DNA of 64,000 bases from assembly GCF_006874475.1 (NCBI RefSeq), contig NZ_VIRM01000022.1, forward strand, positions 62,001 through 126,000. Direction: 5' to 3'. This DNA comes from Microbispora hainanensis. Lineage in GTDB: Bacteria > Actinomycetota > Actinomycetes > Streptosporangiales > Streptosporangiaceae. Within the stretch, counting starts at the first letter, position 1. Each line of letters opens with the position of its first letter. Below the pieces are notes generated by a model, which did no database searches, was not told the DNA's origin, and saw only the letters and a program-made list of their open reading frames with translations. The position numbers and the translations under genes were made by a program. Shown here piece after piece: positions 48,399 through 56,898 of the stretch.

Positions 48399-49963
48399 GC
48401 GAGCGAACCGGAGAACACCGTACGACGCTGCGGGTCGGCATCGACGTGGGGGGCACCAACACCGACGCCGTGGTGCTGGACGACGACGACCGCGTCATCG
48501 CGACCGCCAAGCGGCCCACCAGCCCCGACGTGACCGAGGGCCTGCGCGCCGCGCTCGACGCGGTCCTCGCCGAGCTGCCCGATCCCGAGATGGAACAGCG
48601 TGTGAAGCGGGTGATGCTCGGCACCACCCACGCGACCAACGCCATCCTGGAGCGGCGCGCGCTCGGCCGGGTGGCCGTGCTGCGGCTCGGCGCCCCGGCG
48701 ACCACGTCCGTGCCGCCGCTGAGCGAGTGGCCCGGCGACCTGCGCGACACGGTCGCGGCCGGAACCGCGATCGTGCGCGGCGGCTACTTCGTCGACGGGC
48801 GTGAGATCGCGCCTCTCGACGTGGACGCGGTCAGGAAGTTCGTGGCCACGACGCCCGCCGACGCGATCGCCGTCGCCGGCGTCTTCAGCCCGGCGAGCGC
48901 CGACCAGGAGAACATGGTCGCCGAGATCATCCGGGCCGAGGTCGGCGACGTGCCGGTGAGCCTCAGCCACGAGATCGGCTCGCTCGGCCTGCTGGAGCGC
49001 GAGAACGCGACCGTGCTCAACGCCGCCCTGTACGGCGTGGCCCGCGACGTCACCGCCGCGCTGCGCGAGGCCCTCACGGCGCGGGGCCTGGAGGTCGAGA
49101 CGTTCTTCGCGCAGAACGACGGCACGCTGATGGCCGTCGACTACGCGGCCCGCTATCCGGTGCTGACCATCGGCTCGGGGCCGGCCAACTCGCTGCGCGG
49201 CGCGGCGTACCTGTCGGGTGTGACGGACGCGATCGTGGCCGACGTCGGCGGCACCTCGACCGACCTCGGCGTGCTCGTGGGCGGCTTTCCGCGGGAGTCG
49301 GCCGCGGCGGTCGAGATCGGCGGCGTCACGACGAACTTCCGGATGCCCGACATCCTGTCCATCGCGCTCGGCGGCGGCACGATCGTCGGGGCGGAGCCGC
49401 GCTCGGTGGGCTACCGCATCGGCACGGAAGCCCTCGTCTTCGGCGGGTCGACCCCGACCATGACCGACGCCGCGGTGGCGGCCGGGCGCGGCACGGTCGG
49501 CACCCGTCCCGTCCCGGAGGAGTGGCGCGAGCGGCTGGCCCTGGCCGTGCGGGCGGCCGACGAGGCCGTCGCGGACGCGGTGGACCGGGTGGCGCTCGGC
49601 CGGGCCGACCGGCCGCTCGTGGCGGTCGGCGGCGGCGCGTTCCTGCTGGCCGACGAGGTGCCGGGGGCCCGCGAGGTGATCCGCCCCGCGCACGCGGAGG
49701 TGGCCAACGCCGTGGGCGCGGCCATCGCTCTCGCCAGCGGCAGGATCGAAACGATCGTGCCCGCTTCTGGAGGCGGGAGCTCCAGGGCTAGATTGATCGA
49801 CAACGCCAAGGAGGAGGCGGCCGCACGGGCCGTCGCCGCCGGGGCCGACCCTGCAACCGTTCAGATCGTCGAGCTCAGCGAGATTCCTCTCAGCTACCTT
49901 CCTGAGCCCGCGGTGCGCCTGCACGTCAAGGCCGCCGGCCCCCTCGCCCGGCAGGCCGGATAG
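48395..49963 (+). CDS. Hydantoinase/oxoprolinase family protein, short HyuA type
   Basis: A 522-residue ASKHA-fold enzyme: TLRVGIDVGGTNTDAVVLDDDD (phosphate-1 loop), MLGTTHATNAILERR, SLSHEIGSLGLLERENATVLNA, IVADVGGTSTDLGVL (phosphate-2) and ALGGGTIVG. It is shorter than the 670-residue HyuA at 56899 and lacks its extended C-terminus, as is usual for DUF917-linked members. It is probably an ATP-dependent ring-opening enzyme acting with DUF917. The ATG overlaps the DUF917 stop by 4 bp (ATGA); the first codons MSERTGEHR resemble the repeat at 53485. It lies 17 bp before the ABC substrate-binding gene. Confidence 0.88.
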   Translation: MSERTGEHRTTLRVGIDVGGTNTDAVVLDDDDRVIATAKRPTSPDVTEGLRAALDAVLAELPDPEMEQRVKRVMLGTTHATNAILERRALGRVAVLRLGAPATTSVPPLSEWPGDLRDTVAAGTAIVRGGYFVDGREIAPLDVDAVRKFVATTPADAIAVAGVFSPASADQENMVAEIIRAEVGDVPVSLSHEIGSLGLLERENATVLNAALYGVARDVTAALREALTARGLEVETFFAQNDGTLMAVDYAARYPVLTIGSGPANSLRGAAYLSGVTDAIVADVGGTSTDLGVLVGGFPRESAAAVEIGGVTTNFRMPDILSIALGGGTIVGAEPRSVGYRIGTEALVFGGSTPTMTDAAVAAGRGTVGTRPVPEEWRERLALAVRAADEAVADAVDRVALGRADRPLVAVGGGAFLLADEVPGAREVIRPAHAEVANAVGAAIALASGRIETIVPASGGGSSRARLIDNAKEEAAARAVAAGADPATVQIVELSEIPLSYLPEPAVRLHVKAAGPLARQAG

Positions 49964-49980
49964 GAAAGGAACTCCCTCAC

Positions 49981-51615
49981 ATGCGCTGGCACATGCGACT
50001 TCTCGCCGCGGGGGCCGTGGCCGCCGTGACCGTCACCGCCGCGGCCTGCTCGGGCGGGCAGGTCCGCGGCGCCGCCGACTCCGCTCCGCAGTCCGGCTCC
50101 TCGGCGGGCGCGGCCGGAGGCACGGCCGACGACACGTTCACGTACGTCCCCAACCTGGATGTCGTCACCGACTGGGACCCCGCGAGCTCGTATTCCAACG
50201 AGAACATCGCGATGGAGAACATCTACGAGTCGCTGACCCGCTACAACCCGCAGACCAAGAAGGCCGAGCCCCGGCTGGCCTCCTCGTGGACCTCCTCGCC
50301 CGACGGCAAGAAGTGGACCTTCACGCTGCGTGAGGGCGCGAAGTTCCACACGGGCAAGCCCGTGGACGCCGCGGCGGCCAAGGCTTCGATCGAGCGCACG
50401 ATGAAGGAGGGCCAGGGCGCGGCCTACATCTGGGGCGCGGTCAAGAAGATCGAGGCCAAGGACGCCACGACGCTCGAGTTCACGCTCAAGTACCCCGCGC
50501 CGCTCGACCTGATCGCCTCGGCCGGCTACGCGTCGTACGTCTACGACACCACGGCCGCCTCCGGCGACCTGAAGAAGTGGTTCGGTGAGGGCCACGACGC
50601 GGGCTCCGGGCCGTACACGATCGACACCTGGCAGAAGGGCAAGGAGACCGAGCTCACGCTCAAGGCGTTCGACGACTACTGGGGCGGCTGGGACGGCGCG
50701 CACTACAAGAAGATCGCCTACCGGGTCACGCCCGAGCTGACCACCGCCTGGCAGCTGCTGCAGCGCGGCGAGGTGTCGTTCGTCCAGCGGCTCAACGCGC
50801 AGCTGTTCGCCCAGGCGGGGAGCACCGACACGGTGCAGACCTCGCAGACGCCGTCGTTCCAGAACCTGCTCGTGCTGTTCAACACGGCCGACGGCCCGCT
50901 CAAGGACGTGAAGCTGCGGCAGGCCCTGCAGAAGGCGATCGACTACGACGGCCTCGTGGCGGCGCTGAAGGGCGCGGGCGTGGCCGCCAGCGGACTGGTC
51001 CCCGAGGGCCTGCTCGGCAACATCCCCGGCATGACGCCGAAGCAGGACCTGGCGGGCGCCGAGGCGCTGCTCAAGGAGGCCGGCTACGGCCCCGGCGGCA
51101 AGCCGCTCGACCTCACGCTGACCTACGCCCAGGGCGACGCCGACCAGGAGCTGCTGGTGACGTTGCTCTCCTCGGCGCTCGACAAGCTGAACGTGAAGCT
51201 GTCGGCCAAGCCGCTGCAGTGGACCACGCAGTGGGACCAGGGCAAGGCGAAGGACCCGTCGAAGCGCCAGGACATCTTCGTCATGTACTGGTTCCCCGAC
51301 TACGCCGACGCCTACTCGTGGTTCATCAACGTCTTCCACGGTGAGAAGGACGTGCAGTTCAACCTCTCCTACCTGAAGGACGCGGCGATCGACAAGGAGA
51401 TCGACGAGCTGCCCGCCCTCACGGCGACCGACCAGGCCGCCGCCGAGAAGGCGTACGCCGACCTCCAGAACAAGATCATCAATGAGCAGGCCGCGGTGGC
51501 CGTGCCGTACGTGCAGAACTACCAGCGGGCCTACTCCAAGTCGGTCCAGGGATACGTGGACAACCCGGCCTATCCCAACGTGGTGTTCGTCTACGACCTG
51601 AAGCCCGGCGCCTGA
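49981..51615 (+). CDS. ABC transporter substrate-binding lipoprotein (SBP family 5)
   Basis: A 544-residue lipoprotein with lipobox AAAC (Cys 23). SBP_bac_5 features: NLDVVTDWDPASSYSNE, IYESLTRYNPQTKKAEPRLAS, TFTLREGAKFHTGKPVDA, DAGSGPYTIDTWQKGKE, YRVTPELTTAWQLLQRGE, LPA-TDQAAAEKAY. Family members bind peptides, nickel or small cyclic compounds for Dpp/Opp transporters. It is followed directly by two permeases and two ATPases, forming a complete importer. A strong GGAAAGGA precedes it. A paralogue begins at 63184. Confidence 0.93.
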   Translation: MRWHMRLLAAGAVAAVTVTAAACSGGQVRGAADSAPQSGSSAGAAGGTADDTFTYVPNLDVVTDWDPASSYSNENIAMENIYESLTRYNPQTKKAEPRLASSWTSSPDGKKWTFTLREGAKFHTGKPVDAAAAKASIERTMKEGQGAAYIWGAVKKIEAKDATTLEFTLKYPAPLDLIASAGYASYVYDTTAASGDLKKWFGEGHDAGSGPYTIDTWQKGKETELTLKAFDDYWGGWDGAHYKKIAYRVTPELTTAWQLLQRGEVSFVQRLNAQLFAQAGSTDTVQTSQTPSFQNLLVLFNTADGPLKDVKLRQALQKAIDYDGLVAALKGAGVAASGLVPEGLLGNIPGMTPKQDLAGAEALLKEAGYGPGGKPLDLTLTYAQGDADQELLVTLLSSALDKLNVKLSAKPLQWTTQWDQGKAKDPSKRQDIFVMYWFPDYADAYSWFINVFHGEKDVQFNLSYLKDAAIDKEIDELPALTATDQAAAEKAYADLQNKIINEQAAVAVPYVQNYQRAYSKSVQGYVDNPAYPNVVFVYDLKPGA

Positions 51616-51617
51616 TC

Positions 51618-52634
51618 ATGCCGAGGTATCTGATCCGCCGGCTCGGCCAGGCCGTCCTGGTCGTGGCCGGCGTGATCGTCCTCACGTTCGCCATCATGCG
51701 CCTGGTGCCCGGCGACCCCGCCGTGGCGTACGCCGGGCCGAAGGCGACGGCGGCCGAGCTCGCCGATGCCCGGCGGCGGTTCGGCCTGGACGACCCGCTG
51801 CCGGTGCAGTTGTGGAACTACGTGCGCGACCTGCTGGGCGGCGACTGGGGGACCAGCCTGCACACCCGGCAGCCCGTGCGCGACGACCTCTTCCAGGCGT
51901 TCCCCGCCTCCCTGGAACTCGTGGGCGCGGCGCTGATCATCGCGCTGGTCGCCGGGATCCCGCTGGGGATCGCCGCGGCCCGCTACAAGGGCCGGCTGCC
52001 CGACCTGTCGGTGCGGCTGTCGTCGATGCTGGCCGTGTCGGTGCCGGTGTTCTGGCTGGCGCTGGCCCTGCAGACGGTCTTCGCCAGCGGGCTCGGCTGG
52101 TTCCCCGTCGCCGGGGAGTACGACGCGTCGCTCGACCGCACCAGCCCGCTGCACCTCTACACCAACATCACTGCCGTGGACGCGCTGATCACCGGCAACT
52201 GGCCGATCCTCACGAGCACGCTGGCCCACCTGGTGCTGCCCGCCCTGGTGATCGCGGCCTATCCGGCCGGGGTGGTGGCCCAGATGACCAGGGCCGCCCT
52301 CATCGAGGAGTCGTCGCGCGACCACGCCCGGCTGGAGCGCGCGCTCGGCTTCGGCGAGACCGCGGTGCTCACCCGGTTCGCCCTGCGGCCCGCGCTGAAC
52401 CCGGTGTTGTCGCTGATCGCGCTCGTCTTCGCCTACTCGATCGTCAACGGCTTCCTCGTGGAGGCCGTGTTCAACTGGCCGGGCCTCGGACGGTACGCCG
52501 CCGACTCGATCCGCTCGCTCGACACTCCCGCCATCGCCGGGGTCACGCTGCTGGTCGCCGTGCTGTACGTCGTCGCCAACCTCGCCGTGGACCTCCTCCA
52601 GGGCGTGGTCGATCCGAGGGTGAGGGCGCGATGA
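51618..52634 (+). CDS. ABC transporter permease, DppB-like
   Basis: A 338-residue permease with six membrane helices (LIRRLGQAVLVVAGVIVLTF, ELVGAALIIALVAGIPLGIA, LSVSVPVFWLALALQ-type region, LVLPALVIAAYPAGVVAQM, PVLSLIALVFAYSIVNGFL, GVTLLVAVLYVVANL). The coupling EAA loop is RDHARLERALGFGE. The periplasmic loop with LQTVFASGLGWFPVAGEYD is typical. ATG 2 bp after the SBP stop. It pairs with the DppC-like protein. Confidence 0.94.
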   Translation: MPRYLIRRLGQAVLVVAGVIVLTFAIMRLVPGDPAVAYAGPKATAAELADARRRFGLDDPLPVQLWNYVRDLLGGDWGTSLHTRQPVRDDLFQAFPASLELVGAALIIALVAGIPLGIAAARYKGRLPDLSVRLSSMLAVSVPVFWLALALQTVFASGLGWFPVAGEYDASLDRTSPLHLYTNITAVDALITGNWPILTSTLAHLVLPALVIAAYPAGVVAQMTRAALIEESSRDHARLERALGFGETAVLTRFALRPALNPVLSLIALVFAYSIVNGFLVEAVFNWPGLGRYAADSIRSLDTPAIAGVTLLVAVLYVVANLAVDLLQGVVDPRVRAR

Positions 52635-53488
52635 CCGCCCCGGCCCTGACCACGTTCCGCCGTACGCCGCTGCGGCACCTGGCGGGGGTGGACCGCCTCG
52701 CGGTGGCGGGAGGCGTGCTGCTGGGCATCGTCGTGCTGGCGGCACTGCTCGCGCCGTGGATCGCCCCCTACCCGGACGACGGCGGCTCGGCCACGCATCC
52801 CCTGGAGGCGCTGCTGCCGCCGAGCGGCGCCCACTGGTTCGGCACCGACCAGGTCGGCCGCGACGTGCTCAGCCGGGTGCTGTTCGGCGCCCGCACCTCG
52901 CTGCTGATCGCCGTCGCGGTGCTGGCGATCTCCGGGGTGGCCGGCGTCGGCCTGGGAGTGGTCGCCGGGTACGCCGGCGGCTGGGCCCGCGACGTGATCA
53001 TGCGGGTGACCGATATCTTCCTCGCCTTCCCCGCGCTGCTGCTGTCGCTGGCGCTCGCCGTGGTGCTCCAGCCGAGCGTGACCACCGTGATCGTGGCGAT
53101 CGCGGTCACCTGGTGGCCGTGGTACGCCCGGCTCACGGCGTCGGTCGCCGCGTCCGTGGCCACCCGGGGCTTCGTGGACTCCGCGCGCTGCCTGGGCGTG
53201 CCCGCACCGCTCATCGTGCTGCGGCACGTGCTGCCGAACTCGCTCACGCCGGTGCTGGTCCAGTTGTCGCTGGACGGCGGCGGGGTCATCCTCACCGCCG
53301 CCGCGCTGTCCTACCTCGGCCTGGGCGCCCACGAGCCGACCTCGGAGTGGGGGCTGATGGTCCAGCAGGGCCAGTCGCTGTTCACCACCGACTGGTGGGT
53401 GGTGACCTTCCCCGGCCTCGCCATCCTGGTCACCGCGTTCTCGTTCAACGTGCTCGGCGAGGGGCTGAGGGCGAGGCTGTCGCGATGA
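52631..53488 (+). CDS. ABC transporter permease, DppC-like
   Basis: A 285-residue permease. N-terminal helix VAGGVLLGIVVLAALLAPWIAP then HWFGTDQVGRDVLSRVLFGAR, a DppC hallmark, LLIAVAVLAISGVAGVGLGV, the EAA-loop region SARCLGVPAPLIVLRHVLPNSL, and YLGLGAHEPTSEWGLMVQQ. ATG overlaps the DppB stop (ATGA). Its stop overlaps the ATG of the 26-codon coupling element. Confidence 0.94.
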   Translation: MTAPALTTFRRTPLRHLAGVDRLAVAGGVLLGIVVLAALLAPWIAPYPDDGGSATHPLEALLPPSGAHWFGTDQVGRDVLSRVLFGARTSLLIAVAVLAISGVAGVGLGVVAGYAGGWARDVIMRVTDIFLAFPALLLSLALAVVLQPSVTTVIVAIAVTWWPWYARLTASVAASVATRGFVDSARCLGVPAPLIVLRHVLPNSLTPVLVQLSLDGGGVILTAAALSYLGLGAHEPTSEWGLMVQQGQSLFTTDWWVVTFPGLAILVTAFSFNVLGEGLRARLSR

Positions 53489-53565
53489 GCGAGCGTAGCG
53501 AGCGAATCAATAGGCACAGCGTCTGGCGCATGCCACTCCGAGCCGAAGGCGAGGAGGGCGCATGA
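53485..53565 (+). repeat. Dispersed Streptosporangiaceae-type repeat encoding a 26-codon coupling ORF
   Basis: The ATG (53485) overlaps the DppC-like stop and the TGA (53563-53565) overlaps the ATG of the ATPase, so it fills the gap exactly. It reads MSERSERINRHSVWRM, then PLRAEGEEGA, and carries GAGGAGG before the downstream ATG. In another frame the second half reads ASGACHSEPKASRRA, an N-terminus I remember on many annotated Streptosporangiaceae proteins. That indicates a mobile repeat rather than a protein gene. It looks like a portable translational coupler. Confidence 0.7.
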
Positions 53566-54362
53566 GTCTGATCAGCGTGAGGGATCTCGTCGTGCGGATC
53601 GGCGACCGGGTGATCGCGTCGGTCCCCGAGCTCGACGTGGCCGCCGGGGAGTGCGTGGCGCTCGTCGGCGAGAGCGGGTCGGGCAAGACGACCACCCTGC
53701 TCAGCACGCTCGGCCTCGTGCACGGCGCGGACGTCTCCGGCCGGATCACCGTCGGCGACGTGGACGTGCTCACGGCGAGCCCGGCCCGGCTGCGGGAGAT
53801 CCGCGGCTCGCGGGCCGCCCTCGTGATGCAGAGCCCGCAGGCCGCGCTCAACCCCACCATGCGCCTGGGCACGCTCATGCGCCGCGCGCTCGCCCGCCAC
53901 GGCGTCAAGGGCGCGGACGCCCGGGAGCGGGCCGAGGAGGGGGTCCGCGCGGTGCTGCTCGACCCCGGGATTCTGCGCCGCTATCCCCACCAGGTCTCCG
54001 GCGGGCAGGCGCAGCGGTTCGCCATCGCGCTGGCCCTCGCGCTCGGTGCGGAGGTCGTGCTGGCCGACGAGCCGACGAGCGCGCTGGACGTGACCGTGCA
54101 GGCCGAGGTGGTCGCGGTGCTGCGCCGGCTGCGCGACGAGCGTGGCCTCGCCGTGCTGCTGGTCTCCCACGACCTCGCGCTGGTCTCCACGATCGCCGAC
54201 CGGGTCGTGGTGATGCGCGACGGCGCCGTGGTGGAGAGCGGGCCCGCCGCCGAGGTGTTCGCCCGGCCGAGCGACCCCTACACCCGCGAACTGATCGCCG
54301 CAGTGCCTGCACTGCCCGAAGAAGCCGTTCCCGCACTGCCGGAAGCCGAGGAGGGGGCATGA
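53562..54362 (+). CDS. ABC transporter ATP-binding protein, DppD-like
   Basis: A 266-residue ATPase: Walker A GESGSGKTT, Q-loop VMQSPQAALNP, signature QVSGGQAQR, Walker B VVLADEPTSALDVT, H-loop SHDLALV. It is shorter than usual Dpp/Opp ATPases and ends with a LPEEAVPALPEAEEG repeat rather than the C-terminal Cys-rich domain. It pairs with the DppF-like ATPase, overlapping it by 4 bp. Translated from the coupling element just upstream. Confidence 0.94.
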   Translation: MSLISVRDLVVRIGDRVIASVPELDVAAGECVALVGESGSGKTTTLLSTLGLVHGADVSGRITVGDVDVLTASPARLREIRGSRAALVMQSPQAALNPTMRLGTLMRRALARHGVKGADARERAEEGVRAVLLDPGILRRYPHQVSGGQAQRFAIALALALGAEVVLADEPTSALDVTVQAEVVAVLRRLRDERGLAVLLVSHDLALVSTIADRVVVMRDGAVVESGPAAEVFARPSDPYTRELIAAVPALPEEAVPALPEAEEGA

Positions 54363-55342
54363 CGCTGCTCGCCGCCGAGGGGGTCACCCTCGCCTACGGC
54401 ACGACGGCGGTGGTCCACGACGTGAACCTCGCCGTGGACGAGGGCGGAGTGGGACTCATCGGAGAGAGCGGCTCGGGCAAGACCACGCTCGCCCGCGCCC
54501 TGCTCGGCCTGATGCGCCCCCGCTCCGGCACCGTCCGGTATGGCACTGGCGACCTGGCCGGGCTCGGCAGGGCCGGCCGGGCAGAGTTCCGCCGGGCCGT
54601 GCAGCCGGTCTTCCAGGACGGCAGCGAGGCGCTCGACCCCCGCATGACGGCCGGGGCGTCGATCGCCGAGGCGCTCACCACCCACCACCGCATGTCCAGG
54701 GCCGAGCGGGCCGACAGGGTCGCCGCGCTCCTCACCGACGTGGGGCTCGACCCCGGGATCGCCGCCCGCAGGCCGCACGAGATGTCCGGCGGCCAGCGGC
54801 AGCGGGTGTCCATCGCCCGGGCCCTGGCCGTGGAGCCCCGGCTGCTGGTGCTCGACGAGCCCACGAGCGCGCTCGACGTCACCGTGCAGGCGCGGATCCT
54901 CGACCTCCTGGAGCGGCTGGCCGCCGAGCACGGGCTCGGCTATCTGCTCATCACGCACAACCTCGGCGTCGTGGGGCGGCTGTGCCGTACGTCGTCGGTC
55001 ATGTTCGCCGGGCGGGTCGTCGAGTCGGGCCCGACCGGGGAGCTGCTCACCCGGCCGGCCCACCCGTACACCCGGGCGCTGCGCGACGCGGTGCCGCGCA
55101 TGGGCGGCGAGCCGCCGCGCGCGGCCGGGCGGACCGAGGCGGCCGCGGCGGCGACGGGGTGCCCGTTCCGGCTGCGCTGCCCCCTCGCGGTGGACCGCTG
55201 CAGTGCAGAGGCACCGCAGGCGCGTGAGGTCGAAGGGCGTAAAGTGGCATGTCATCGCGCGGAGGAGGTGCTGCACACCCCGGCCTCCTCGGCTCCGCGC
55301 GTCCCCCACGGAGGTGAGGCCCCCGATGCGCCGCGTCAGTGA
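54359..55342 (+). CDS. ABC transporter ATP-binding protein, DppF-like
   Basis: A 327-residue ATPase: GESGSGKTTLARALLGLMRP, VFQDGSEALDPRMTAG (Q-loop with the oligopeptide DGSEALDP signature), EMSGGQRQRVSIARALA, LLVLDEPTSALDVTVQA, ITHNLGVVGRLC. The end is the oligopeptide transporter C-terminal region with CPFRLRCPLAVDRC, which binds a metal cluster in related proteins. ATG overlaps the previous stop. Its 3' end overlaps the second PucR gene by 17 bp. Confidence 0.94.
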   Translation: MTLLAAEGVTLAYGTTAVVHDVNLAVDEGGVGLIGESGSGKTTLARALLGLMRPRSGTVRYGTGDLAGLGRAGRAEFRRAVQPVFQDGSEALDPRMTAGASIAEALTTHHRMSRAERADRVAALLTDVGLDPGIAARRPHEMSGGQRQRVSIARALAVEPRLLVLDEPTSALDVTVQARILDLLERLAAEHGLGYLLITHNLGVVGRLCRTSSVMFAGRVVESGPTGELLTRPAHPYTRALRDAVPRMGGEPPRAAGRTEAAAAATGCPFRLRCPLAVDRCSAEAPQAREVEGRKVACHRAEEVLHTPASSAPRVPHGGEAPDAPRQ

Positions 55343-56801
55343 CCTTCTCAGGACGCCCGCGGGCCGCCGGCTGACGCTCGTCGCCGGGCCCTGGGACGCC
55401 CGGGAGGTCGGCAGCGTCGTCCTCGTCGACGAGATGCGCGAGCTGACCACGGCGGCCCCCGGCGCGCTGGCGATCCTGTCGCGGCACGCCATGCGGTCGT
55501 GCGACGTGCTCGACGCGCTGCGCCTGGCCGGGCGCGGCGGCCTCGCCGGGATCGTGCTGCCCGGCCCTTCGGGCACGACACGGGAGATCGTGGAGCTGGC
55601 CAGGCGGGAGCGGGTCGCGCTGCTCGCCGGCGCCTCCGACCACTCGCTGTCGGACACCGTGCTCGGCCTCAGCGCGGCCGTACGCGCCGATCCCGGGCTG
55701 CTGCTGCGCCGTACGCGTGAGGCGATCGACGGCATCGGCGCGATGGAGGGCGCGGGGGAGGAGGACATCCTGCGCGCGGCATCCGCCTCCGTCGGCGTCT
55801 CGTACGTCGTCGCCGGCCTGGCCGACCCGGGGGCCAACGCGACGGTGATCCGGGTCGGCGGCCGGCCGGACGGCTACGTGTGCTGGGAGGGCGAGGACCC
55901 CGCGGCGGCGATCGTCGCCCAGGTCGTCGCGACCACGCTCGGCCGGGTGCGGGCGGCGGCGCGGGAGGCGGAGGCGGCTCGCGAGCGCGCGCTGCTGGCC
56001 CTGCTCGGCGCCAAGGACACCCGGACCGCCGCCCGCCGCGCCCGGCACGAGGGCGTCCCGGTGGACGGCTGGCACGTCGCGGTCTTCCTGCGCGACCCCG
56101 GTGGCGACGCGACCCCGGAGGCGGCGGATCCGGTGCTCCGCGAGGCGCGGGGGACCGCCGCCGCGTGGCCCGGCGCGCTCGGTTTCGGCGAGACGGCCGA
56201 GCTGTCGGCGCCGCCGCTGGTCACCCGGTGGCAGGACGGCGTGCTCGTGCTCCTCACCGCCGACGAGCGGACGACGCTCAACCTCCCGAATCCCCAGCGG
56301 CCGTCGAAACAGTGGCCGTCGGCGCTGCGCTCGTCGACACCGGGCCGGTCGTCCGCGGTGGGAGCGGGGCTCGGCACCTGCCAGGAGGGGCCGGACGGGC
56401 TGCGCCGTACGGCCGCGCAGGCACGGGCGGCCGCCGCTCGCGCCACGGCCGGGGAGGTGGTGCGGTTCGACCGGCTCGGGGTGCACGCGCTCCTCGCGGA
56501 GCTGAGCGGCAGCGACAGCGCGCTGGTGGCCGCCAGGGACATGCTCGCCCCGCTGGAACGCCTCGGGGCGCTCAGCGTCCACGCGGTGCCCACGCTGAAG
56601 GCCTACCTGGACAGCTGGGGCTCCCGCACCAGGGCGGCGGAGCTGCTCACCCTGCACCCCAACGCGGTGGCCCACCGGATCAGGCGCATCGCCGAGGCGC
56701 TCGACGCCGACCTGTCCGACCCGCAGACCCGCTTCGCGCTCCAGCTCGCCTGCCACGTGGTGCTCGACCACGACTGTTTCGCGGTGACTGTTTCGCGGTG
56801 A
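55326..56801 (+). CDS. PucR family transcriptional regulator (second)
   Basis: A 491-residue regulator, less like the first: N-terminal substrate-sensing region (VGSVVLVDEMRELTTAAPGALAILS), middle with ARERALLALLGAKDTRTAARRA, and the C-terminal PucR HTH LDSWGSRTRAAELLTLHPNAVAHRIRRIAEAL. It is embedded between the importer and the HyuA/HyuB pair, with its start inside the DppF-like gene, so it is co-expressed with the importer. The final codons (CFAVTVSR) are contributed by the 14-bp tandem repeat, in which the stop codon itself lies. Confidence 0.88.
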   Translation: MRRVSDLLRTPAGRRLTLVAGPWDAREVGSVVLVDEMRELTTAAPGALAILSRHAMRSCDVLDALRLAGRGGLAGIVLPGPSGTTREIVELARRERVALLAGASDHSLSDTVLGLSAAVRADPGLLLRRTREAIDGIGAMEGAGEEDILRAASASVGVSYVVAGLADPGANATVIRVGGRPDGYVCWEGEDPAAAIVAQVVATTLGRVRAAAREAEAARERALLALLGAKDTRTAARRARHEGVPVDGWHVAVFLRDPGGDATPEAADPVLREARGTAAAWPGALGFGETAELSAPPLVTRWQDGVLVLLTADERTTLNLPNPQRPSKQWPSALRSSTPGRSSAVGAGLGTCQEGPDGLRRTAAQARAAAARATAGEVVRFDRLGVHALLAELSGSDSALVAARDMLAPLERLGALSVHAVPTLKAYLDSWGSRTRAAELLTLHPNAVAHRIRRIAEALDADLSDPQTRFALQLACHVVLDHDCFAVTVSR

Positions 56802-56823
56802 CTGTTTCGCGGTGACTGTTTCG
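56772..56823 (+). repeat. 14-bp tandem repeat, 3.7 copies, across the pucR stop
   Basis: The unit GACTGTTTCGCGGT occurs at 56772-56785, 56786-56799, 56800-56813 and partly 56814-56823. Fourteen is not a multiple of three, so copy-number change would alter the pucR C-terminus. The array ends 75 bp before the HyuA start. Confidence 0.92.
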
Positions 56824-56898
56824 GGGGGACAACAACGGTGATCTCGTCGTCGTGAGGGCACATCGACGCGGCGTCCGGCCGCATCTACGTTGCCTGGC

